DNA from: Alphaproteobacteria bacterium
GTDB taxonomy: Bacteria; Pseudomonadota; Alphaproteobacteria; Acetobacterales; Acetobacteraceae
Length of the DNA: 7,465 nucleotides
Reading direction: 5' to 3'
Assembly (NCBI GenBank): GCA_013298245.1
Contig: JAAFHD010000168.1
Coordinates: 1 to 7,465, forward strand
Within the stretch, counting starts at the first letter, position 1; every line of letters begins with the position of its first letter. Below the pieces are notes generated by a model. That model searched no databases, was not told the DNA's origin, and worked only from the letters and a program-made list of their open reading frames with translations. The translations under genes were made by a program, and so were the position numbers. Of the stretch, positions 1 to 6,233 are shown piece by piece.

Positions 1-350
1 GCGCCGAGCCGCAGGCCTGCGGTGTCACGCGACGCGGCATTGGTCTCCATGCGTGCGGCGCTGAGCGTCAGCAGCGGGTGCGACAGGGAGACGCCCTGGC
101 CGGAGAGCCTGTTGATCCGCCCATCCGCCGCGCCTTCGACGAGCAGGCTGTCGACCTGCAAGGCCATGCCACCATGGGGAAATTCCGCGCGCATGTCATC
201 GACGCGCAGCGAGCCGGGGCCGGCGGGTTCGCTGACTTGGCCGTGGCGCAGCTGCACCCCGGGGCCGAGCAGCGCGCGCAATTCCTCGAGCGCCGGTTGC
301 GCCTGCGCGGCGCCGCAGAGCAGCATGACGAATAGAAAGGCGTGATGCAT
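1..350 (-). CDS. Exported protein of unknown function, N-terminal part (cut by the window edge)
   Basis: Reading the minus strand from ATG at 350-348 gives 116 open codons to the window edge with no stop, so the C-terminus is missing. A GGAG Shine-Dalgarno at 360-357 lies 6 nt before the ATG, which decides the start. The protein begins MHHAFLFVMLLCGAAQAQP: a short n-region, a hydrophobic core and an AQA|Q cleavage site around residue 17, so it is probably exported to the periplasm. The cysteine at residue 12 is preceded by Leu and does not make a convincing lipobox. After the signal come alternating hydrophobic/polar stretches with many Gly and Asp/Asn turns (for example GVQLRHGQVSEP, LQVDSLLVEGAADG), which suggests a beta-rich repetitive fold. 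I do not recognise the family; an AsmA-like or beta-helical envelope protein is only a guess. It is transcribed divergently from folK. Confidence 0.75.
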   Translation of the reverse strand, partial: MHHAFLFVMLLCGAAQAQPALEELRALLGPGVQLRHGQVSEPAGPGSLRVDDMRAEFPHGGMALQVDSLLVEGAADGRINRLSGQGVSLSHPLLTLSAARMETNAASRDTAGLRLG

Positions 351-465
351 TGCGGTCTCCGTGGCTGTGGGTTTTCTACGCGAGCGGTGCGGGGGCGCGC
401 CACTGATGGATGCGCTGCGCCTGCAGGGTCTTGCACGGGTGGGTAGGGGGTGGTCTGTGCGCCGC

Positions 466-957
466 ATGATCCTCATCGGCATCGGCGCCAACCTGCCCAG
501 CCTCGACGGGCGCACCGCGCGCGAAACCTGCGCCGCCGCAGCCGAAGACCTGGCCGCGCTGCCCGGCCTGCGGCTGGCCGCACTCTCACCCTGGTATGAA
601 ACCGCGCCCATTGGCGGCCCAGCCGGCGCGCCGCCCTTCGTCAATGGCGTCGCCCGCCTGGAAGGCAGCGCCGACCCCGCCGCGCTGCTGGCCACCCTGC
701 ACGCCATCGAAGCGCAATTCGGCCGCGCGCGCCCCTTCCCCAACGCGCCGCGCACGCTGGACCTGGACCTGCTGGCGATGGGCGACATGCTACGCGAAGC
801 CGCCCCCATCCTGCCGCATCCGCGCCTGCAGGACCGGCGTTTTGTGCTGGAACCATTGCTGGATGTCGCACCCGATTGGGTGCATCCGCGGCTTGGCGCG
901 GCGCGCGCGTTGTTGGCCGCACTGCCCGACCAGGGCGTGTGTCGCCGCATCGATTAA
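466..957 (+). CDS. folK: 2-amino-4-hydroxy-6-hydroxymethyldihydropteridine pyrophosphokinase (HPPK)
   Basis: FolK transfers pyrophosphate from ATP to 6-hydroxymethyl-7,8-dihydropterin, the step before dihydropteroate synthase in folate synthesis; it is a cytosolic monomer. The 163-residue product has the family features in order: the N-terminal MILIGIGANL strand with the GxN turn (residues 7-9), the YETAP segment (44-48), FVNGVARLE (58-66) with the substrate-binding Asn60, the HPPK signature APRTLDLDLL (94-103) with Mg-binding Asp99 and Asp101, and LPHPRLQDRRFVLEPL (116-131). Length matches E. coli FolK (159). ATG466 is where family proteins usually begin. However, in-frame GTG457 would add three residues (MRR) and has a better-placed purine run (AGGGGG at 445-450, 6 nt away), so it may be the true start. 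Other folate genes (folB, folP) are not adjacent. The next gene starts 52 bp downstream with no evident terminator, so cotranscription is possible. Confidence 0.95.
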   Translation: MILIGIGANLPSLDGRTARETCAAAAEDLAALPGLRLAALSPWYETAPIGGPAGAPPFVNGVARLEGSADPAALLATLHAIEAQFGRARPFPNAPRTLDLDLLAMGDMLREAAPILPHPRLQDRRFVLEPLLDVAPDWVHPRLGAARALLAALPDQGVCRRID

Positions 958-1009
958 CCGGGCGTTCAGCAAGCGGGCCTAGCCTTCGCGGTCACAGCGC
1001 CGAGGCACC

Positions 1010-2288
<1,279 letters not shown>

Positions 2289-2299
<11 letters not shown>

Positions 2300-2711
2300 C
2301 CTTTTTCGACTGGCCTATATCAGCCGCAACACCGGCCTGTCGGATGCTGCGGAACTGGACGCGCTGCTGGCCAGCGCGCGGCGCGCGAATGCCCAGGCCG
2401 ATGTGACGGGCGCCCTGCTGTTCAACCGCGAATGCTTCGCCCAGGTGCTGGAAGGGCCGATGCCGGCGGTGAACAGCGTGTTCGAACGCATCCAGCGCGA
2501 CCCGCGGCATGGCGATGTCATCATCCTGCTGGCGGAAAACAGCCCGGGCCGGCGCTTCCCTGACTGGGCCATGGCCTATGCCGGCGAGGACCCCGAGGCG
2601 CGGGAGCGCTTCGCCGAAATGCGCTTTGCTGATCTGCGGCAATCCGCCGTGGCGGGCACGGAATTGCTGAGCATGCTGGAACAGGCGGTCGGACGGACGC
2701 TGCCGGCCTGA
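2289..2711 (+). CDS. Stand-alone short BLUF blue-light photoreceptor (FAD-binding)
   Basis: BLUF domains bind FAD and change hydrogen bonding around the flavin under blue light, passing the signal to a partner. The 140-residue product begins LFRLAYISR and carries every classical photocycle residue: Tyr10, Asn34, Gln52, Trp93 and Met95. Spacings (Y to N 24, N to Q 18, Q to M 43) equal those of AppA Tyr21/Asn45/Gln63/Met106. The pocket motifs FAQVLEGP (50-57), RIQRDPRHGDVIILL (67-81) and FPDWAM (90-95) are family-typical. Residues from about 98 to 140 form a predicted helical tail, as in short BLUF proteins of the PixD/BlrB type; there is no attached effector domain. The start is ATG2289, with AGAGGAG at 2275-2281 and 7 nt spacing, lying inside the end of the GGDEF-EAL gene. 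The arrangement points to a two-protein light-responsive c-di-GMP switch. Its stop is only 4 bp from the stop of the convergent amidohydrolase gene. Confidence 0.95.
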
Positions 2712-2715
2712 GCAA

Positions 2716-3867
2716 TCAATCCGCCAGCGCCTGCTTCGCCACCGCGGCCAGCCAGCCGGATGCGCTGGGCAGCACATCATCATTGAAGTCGTAGCGGGCG
2801 TTGTGGAGTTCGCGCCCGTCCTCGGCCGGGCCGTTGCCGATCCAGACGAAGGCGCCGGGCACTTCGGCCAGGAACCAGGAGAAATCCTCGCCTGTCATGG
2901 CAGCCGCGATGTCGCGGCGCGTGGGGGCGACGGTCTGCGCGGCCGCGGCCGCGATGTCGCGCTCGGTGGCGCTGTTGGCGGTGACGGGCACGCCCTGGCG
3001 GAAGTCCACCTGCGCTTCCAGGCCGAAGGCGGCGGCGATGCCGGCGCCGATTTCGCGGATGCGCGCTTCGATCAGGGCGCCCGTCTCATCCTGCAACCAG
3101 CGCGCGGTGCCGCGCAGTTCGGCGGTGTCGGCGATCTGGTTCTGCGCCTCGCCGGCCTTGGCGATGGTCACGCTGACCACGCCCGATTCCAGCGGGTCCA
3201 CGCCGCGTGCGACGATGGATTGCAGTGCGACGATCGCATGACCCAGGCCCAGCATCGGGTCGCGCGTCATGTGCGGCAGGGCGGCGTGGCCCGAATGGCC
3301 GCGGAAGCTGACGGAGAAACGCGCGCCGGCGGCCATCACCGCGCGGTCATGCACGGCGATATGGCCCGTGGGCAGCCCGGGCCAGTTGTGCCAGCCGAAG
3401 ATGCGCTCCATCGGGAAGCGCTGGAACAGCCCGTCGGCGACCATGCTGCGCGCGCCGCCGCCGCCTTCTTCCGCCGGCTGGAAAACCAGGCGGATGGTGC
3501 CGCGCCAGGACGGGTCATCGAGCAGCAATTTGGCGGCACCCAGCAGGGCGGTGGTGTGCCCGTCATGGCCGCAGGCATGCATGACGCCGGGCTTGGTGCT
3601 GGCCCAGGGCAGCTCGGCGCGGGCTTCCTGGATGGGCAGCGCGTCCATGTCGGCGCGCAGGCCCACACTGCGATTCGCCCCCTGGCCGCGTTGCAGTGTC
3701 GCCACCACGCCATGGCCGCCGACGCCTGGCGTGATGTCCGTCACACCAATGTCACGCAGCTTTTCCACGACGAAAGCGGCGGTGTCCTGTTCGTGCAAAG
3801 TCAGGCCAGGATTGGCGTGGAGATGGCGTCGCCATTCCGTCAGGCGGGCATGCAGGGTCTGGTCCAT
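2716..3867 (-). CDS. M20D-family metallo-amidohydrolase (hippurate hydrolase / N-acyl amino acid amidohydrolase type)
   Basis: Enzymes of this family hydrolyse the amide bond of N-acyl amino acids (hippurate, N-acetyl amino acids, auxin conjugates) with a di-metal centre in the cytosol; the substrate cannot be read from sequence. The 383-residue protein has the usual length and order: RRHLHANPGLTLHE (13-26), RADMDALPIQE (71-81), the metal-binding HACGHDGHT (97-105, Cys99 and His101), PAEEGGGGA (131-139, Glu133/Glu134), GWHNWPGLP (158-166, His160), the lid/dimerisation domain from about 180 to 295 with GHSGHAALPH (190-199), and the C-terminal catalytic return MTGEDFSWF (324-332) and LHNARYDFND (354-363, His355). 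The start ATG3867 has no recognisable Shine-Dalgarno; a -10-like GATAAC at 3879-3874 would place transcription start at or next to the ATG, so leaderless translation is possible. It is divergent from the diguanylate cyclase and convergent with the BLUF gene. Confidence 0.95.
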   Translation of the reverse strand: MDQTLHARLTEWRRHLHANPGLTLHEQDTAAFVVEKLRDIGVTDITPGVGGHGVVATLQRGQGANRSVGLRADMDALPIQEARAELPWASTKPGVMHACGHDGHTTALLGAAKLLLDDPSWRGTIRLVFQPAEEGGGGARSMVADGLFQRFPMERIFGWHNWPGLPTGHIAVHDRAVMAAGARFSVSFRGHSGHAALPHMTRDPMLGLGHAIVALQSIVARGVDPLESGVVSVTIAKAGEAQNQIADTAELRGTARWLQDETGALIEARIREIGAGIAAAFGLEAQVDFRQGVPVTANSATERDIAAAAAQTVAPTRRDIAAAMTGEDFSWFLAEVPGAFVWIGNGPAEDGRELHNARYDFNDDVLPSASGWLAAVAKQALAD

Positions 3868-3878
3868 GGGTCGGTTAT

Positions 3879-3892
3879 CGCACGCGCGTGCG
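3879..3892. promoter_or_regulatory. 14-bp perfect palindrome in the divergent gap between amidohydrolase and diguanylate cyclase genes
   Basis: CGCACGCGCGTGCG is its own reverse complement. It sits 11 bp before the amidohydrolase ATG and about 50 bp before the cyclase start, in the only gap that can hold both promoters (77 bp). Its position fits an operator acting on one or both genes. In GC-rich DNA such CG runs also arise by chance, so the role is uncertain. Confidence 0.3.
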
Positions 3893-3944
3893 CGCAGGCA
3901 ATGCGCTTACCTTCTGTAAACCAAGGGTGCGGAGAATGGGGGCC

Positions 3945-5024
3945 ATGGCACCACCCGATTCCCTCCCCCCCAAGGATATGCCGGCCGCCAATGCGGCACG
4001 CCGGCTGGAACTGGCGCGCGGCTATGCTGCCGCCGCCCTGGCCGCGCTGGATGCGCGCGAATTGCCGCCGCAGCCGCCGAATTTCGCGCTGTTCTATGAT
4101 CTGGCGGAAGGCTCGCGCCCCGATCTGCGGATGGCGATGGAAGCGGCGGAAACCCGTGGCCCGCTGGATGAAGGCGCGATGGGCGCGTTGGCCAATCGCT
4201 TCTTCCAGCCCACTGCCGAATCGATGCTGTTGGCGGATGCGCTCTCACGCATCAACCACACCTTGCAGGAAGCGCTGTCCCTGGTGACCGACCACGGCGC
4301 GGAGGCGGAGGCCTTCGGCGAACGCCTGGTGCAGATCGCCGGCGTGATGAGCCCCGAGCCCAAGAAACTGGCCGAAGTGCTGCGCCGCCTGACCAGCGAA
4401 ACCGGTGCGATGATCGAACGCAGCCGCCAGACCAGCGGGCGCATCAGCGAATCCGCCGGCCTGGTGGAAAGCCTGCGCGCGGAGCTGGACGCAGCCCGCC
4501 AGCAGGCGCTGACCGATGCGCTGACCGGCCTGCCCAATCGCCGCGCCTTTGATGACCGCATGGCGGGTGCAATTGCTGCGTCGGATGCCAGCGGCAAGCC
4601 GGTCGCGCTGCTGATCCTGGACATCGACCATTTCAAGACCGTCAATGACCGCTTCGGCCATCCGGTGGGGGATGCGGTGCTGCGCCGCACCGCGCAGACC
4701 ATGCGCGCCGCACTGCGCGAGGGCGACCTCGCGGCCCGCACGGGCGGTGAGGAATTCGCCGCCCTGCTGCCGGCCACCAAGCTGGAAGAAGCCTTCGAGA
4801 TCGCCGAACGCCTGCGCCTGGCGATCGCGGCACAGACACTGACGATCCGCGCCACCGGCACCAAGCTGGGCGATGTGACCATCAGCATCGGCCTGGCACT
4901 GCGCCACCCGGGGGAAACCCCGGTGCAATGGACGAAACGCGCCGATGAAGCGCTCTATCGCGCCAAGCAGGAAGGGCGGAACCGCGTGGTGAGCGCGGAA
5001 CCGCGGAAGGCAGTGTCCTGGTGA
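3945..5024 (+). CDS. Soluble diguanylate cyclase (GGEEF) with helical N-terminal region
   Basis: The enzyme makes cyclic-di-GMP from two GTP as a dimer. From ATG3945 the product has 359 residues. Residues about 15-135 are helical and unassigned (PPQPPNFALFYDLAEGSRP at 41-59); this looks like a region I recall preceding GGDEF domains in other alphaproteobacterial cyclases. Residues about 138-190 look like a coiled coil leading into the catalytic domain (LTDALTGLPNRRAF at 189-202). Active-site residues are intact: Asp226 in LDIDHFK, Asn234, Asp243 and GGEEF 267-271. The I-site RxxD (Arg258-Asp261) lies five residues before GGEEF, so product inhibition is expected. The domain ends with ISIGLA (314-319) and ADEALYRAKQEGRNRV (333-348). 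No signal or membrane segment is visible. ATG3945 has GGAG at 3931-3934; ATG3936 with AAGGG at 3923-3927 is an alternative. It converges on the phasin gene with 7 bp between stops. Confidence 0.94.
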   Translation: MAPPDSLPPKDMPAANAARRLELARGYAAAALAALDARELPPQPPNFALFYDLAEGSRPDLRMAMEAAETRGPLDEGAMGALANRFFQPTAESMLLADALSRINHTLQEALSLVTDHGAEAEAFGERLVQIAGVMSPEPKKLAEVLRRLTSETGAMIERSRQTSGRISESAGLVESLRAELDAARQQALTDALTGLPNRRAFDDRMAGAIAASDASGKPVALLILDIDHFKTVNDRFGHPVGDAVLRRTAQTMRAALREGDLAARTGGEEFAALLPATKLEEAFEIAERLRLAIAAQTLTIRATGTKLGDVTISIGLALRHPGETPVQWTKRADEALYRAKQEGRNRVVSAEPRKAVSW

Positions 5025-5042
5025 TGAAGGATTACTTCATCA
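5022..5042. terminator. Inverted repeat spanning the convergent stop codons of cyclase and phasin genes
   Basis: TGATGAAG (5022-5029) and CTTCATCA (5035-5042) are perfect complements separated by GATTA. The TGA of the cyclase opens the left arm and the TAA of the phasin lies in the loop region at 5034-5032. It could act as a weak bidirectional 3' hairpin. The stem is AT-rich by local standards and neither strand has a clear U-run after it, so this is not a classical intrinsic terminator. Confidence 0.35.
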
Positions 5043-5439
5043 GCCCCTTCATTTCGTCCATCGCGGCGGCCATGCGGCCGTTCAGCACGTCCATCGCTTC
5101 GCTGTTGGACTTCTGGATCAGTTCGCCGATCTCGCGCAGGTTCATCACCGCGCGTTCATAGGCCGACTTCATCAATTCGGCCTGGCGCGCGGCCTTGGCC
5201 TGCGGGCTTTCCTCGGCGGCCATGGCGCCGATGGTGGCGTTCATTTCCGCCATCGCCTGCTGCACGATTTCCATGTTGCGGCGGGCCACGGCCTGCGCAC
5301 CTTCCATCGCGACCCGGTTCGCCGTGGTCATGGCTTCGAGGTTGCGGCGATGCGCTTCGGTGATCGCGCTGAAATCGGGCATGGCGGGGAACTTCATCTC
5401 GGTGAAGAGACGCATGAATTCATCCTGGGGGCTCGGCAT
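5032..5439 (-). CDS. Phasin family protein (polyhydroxyalkanoate granule-associated)
   Basis: Phasins are small amphipathic helical proteins that coat PHA storage granules and control their number and size. The 135-residue product is almost entirely helical, rich in Ala, Met and Glu, with one Gly-poor core and no cysteine. The phasin-type segment runs from FPAMPDFSAITEAHRRNLEA (17-36) through NRVAMEGAQAVARRNMEIVQ (41-60). A second helix (about 80-135) ends with the repeated Met-rich MAAAMDEMKGLMK. Size is typical of the short phasin group. The start ATG5439 has a good AAGGA Shine-Dalgarno at 5452-5448 with 8 nt spacing. A TetR/COQ9-like gene lies 84 bp upstream on the same strand, and that gap holds a possible promoter and a PhaR-like dyad. 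No PHA synthase is in the window. Some short phasin-like proteins have other roles, so granule binding is family inference. Confidence 0.9.
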   Translation of the reverse strand: MPSPQDEFMRLFTEMKFPAMPDFSAITEAHRRNLEAMTTANRVAMEGAQAVARRNMEIVQQAMAEMNATIGAMAAEESPQAKAARQAELMKSAYERAVMNLREIGELIQKSNSEAMDVLNGRMAAAMDEMKGLMK

Positions 5440-5472
5440 GGTCGCTATCCTTGCGGCGGTTGACAGGTGCTC

Positions 5473-5501
5473 CTCTTACGCCCCCCGGGCCTGCGCGTCA
5501 A
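5473..5501 (-). promoter_or_regulatory. Candidate sigma70-type promoter of the phasin gene
   Basis: On the minus strand TTGACG (5501-5496) matches the -35 consensus at 5 of 6 positions. After exactly 17 nt comes TAAGAG (5478-5473), a weak -10 (3 of 6). Transcription would begin near 5466 and give a leader of about 25 nt containing the AAGGA ribosome site. The -10 is poor, so this is only a candidate. Confidence 0.35.
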
Positions 5502-5509
5502 AGGAAATG

Positions 5510-5520
5510 CTGCGCCGCAA
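5510..5520. promoter_or_regulatory. PhaR-like dyad CTGC-N3-GCAA upstream of the phasin promoter
   Basis: CTGCGCCGCAA lies just upstream of the candidate phasin -35. It differs by one base from CTGC-N3-GCAG, the type of site I recall for the PHA repressor PhaR in Rhodobacter/Paracoccus phasin promoters. The location 4 bp before the TetR/COQ9-like stop codon and outside the core promoter is not ideal for simple repression. Short GC-rich dyads are common by chance here. Confidence 0.22.
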
Positions 5521-5523
5521 CAA

Positions 5524-6141
5524 TCATGTCTTTTCAGCGGGTTCTTCGGGCTTGGCGGCGGCGCGGCCGGCGGGGTCCAGGCTGCGTGCCACTTGTTCGG
5601 CGCGGTCCAGCGCCTTGTCCAGTGCGGCCATGGTCGCACCCATGTCGGCGCTCTCATCGCGCGTCCAGGCGTTCAGGGCATAGACCCACACGCCCATCAT
5701 GCCGCGCTTTCGCAAGCTGCCCGCCAGGCCGCGCGGGCTGATATCGGCGGCATCCAGCATCCAGGCCATGGAGCGTTCGGTGGCGAAACCAAGCCCGATC
5801 GCCAGCAGCGGGTCGAAGGGCAGGTCCTTCATGAAGCGCGTGATGCCGGCGCGGTGCGGCTGCAACTGGTCGATCCGGCGCATCAGCAGATCGAACAGGC
5901 GGTCGCGCGGGCTTTCGCCCTCGGTCGGCACGGTGCCGGCCAGCACGGCGCGGTCCACGCCGCGCAGCCAGTGCATCAGCAGCGATTGCGGGCAGGGGGC
6001 GACGGCACGCAGTTCGGCCAGTGTCACGCCGGCTTCGGTGGCGATACGCGCCATGGTGGTGCCGCGCCAGCCATGGGCGGCGATCACGGCCCAGAAGCCG
6101 TCCAGGATGCGCGCCTCGGGCGCGGGTGCGGTGTTGGTCAT
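5524..6141 (-). CDS. TetR-fold protein with COQ9-like C-terminal half (possible regulator)
   Basis: The 205-residue protein starts with a TetR-type helix-turn-helix region: ILDGFWAVIAAHGWRGTTMA (12-31), then IATEAGVTLAELRAVAPCPQ (33-52). The usual recognition-helix/Tyr-x-His-Phe block is degenerate (LRAVAPCPQSLLMHW instead of a LYxHFxxKxxLL pattern), so DNA binding is doubtful. The second half (RDRLFDLLMRRIDQLQPHRA at 79-98, MAWMLDAAD at 125-133, RKRGMMGVWVYALNAWTRDE at 144-163, MAALDKALDRAEQ at 171-183) is laid out like the alphaproteobacterial COQ9 family, whose members have a TetR fold but bind lipids in ubiquinone synthesis. The tail (about 190-205) is charged and disordered. Start ATG6141 has only a weak AGG upstream. 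The gene precedes the phasin with an 84-bp gap, suggesting a role in PHA control, as for TetR-like PhaD in pseudomonads (inference). Family boundaries between TetR and COQ9 are from memory. Confidence 0.85.
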   Translation of the reverse strand: MTNTAPAPEARILDGFWAVIAAHGWRGTTMARIATEAGVTLAELRAVAPCPQSLLMHWLRGVDRAVLAGTVPTEGESPRDRLFDLLMRRIDQLQPHRAGITRFMKDLPFDPLLAIGLGFATERSMAWMLDAADISPRGLAGSLRKRGMMGVWVYALNAWTRDESADMGATMAALDKALDRAEQVARSLDPAGRAAAKPEEPAEKT

Positions 6142-6190
6142 GCGCCTAACTTTGTGCGGCGCGGCGGAAATGCCAACAGCTATTCCGGGA

Positions 6191-6216
6191 CTGATTCACG
6201 CAGCGGGCTGAATCAG
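6191..6216. promoter_or_regulatory. Perfect 8-bp inverted repeat, possible operator for the TetR-fold gene
   Basis: CTGATTCA (6191-6198) and TGAATCAG (6209-6216) are exact complements with a 10-nt spacer, giving a 26-bp dyad. It lies 50-75 bp upstream of the TetR-like start codon and 18 bp past the stop of the repeat-protein gene. No U-run follows on the minus strand, which argues against an intrinsic terminator and for an autoregulatory operator. The AT-rich arms stand out from the surrounding GC-rich sequence. Confidence 0.4.
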
Positions 6217-6233
6217 CCTGTTGCCATCAGGCG

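Noticed and set aside
68..436. 122-codon minus-strand frame overlapping the left-edge gene
   Set aside because: It is a different frame of the same strand with Arg/Ser/Pro/Cys-rich content; the frame starting at 350 has a ribosome site, a signal peptide and better composition.
3888..3944. Upstream start of the diguanylate cyclase at 3888
   Set aside because: No ribosome site precedes it, the extra residues show no domain, and it would begin inside the 14-bp palindrome of the divergent promoter gap.
2803..4287. 494-codon plus-strand open frame opposite the amidohydrolase and running into the cyclase gene
   Set aside because: It is antisense to a clear M20 enzyme and overlaps a clear GGEEF gene in another frame. 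Its product is low-complexity Gly/Ala/His/Gln-rich with no domain, a usual by-product of G/C third positions.
5460..5465. Perfect TTGACA on the plus strand between phasin and TetR-fold genes
   Set aside because: There is no -10-like sequence 16-18 nt downstream (the DNA is a run of C and G) and no plus-strand gene follows.
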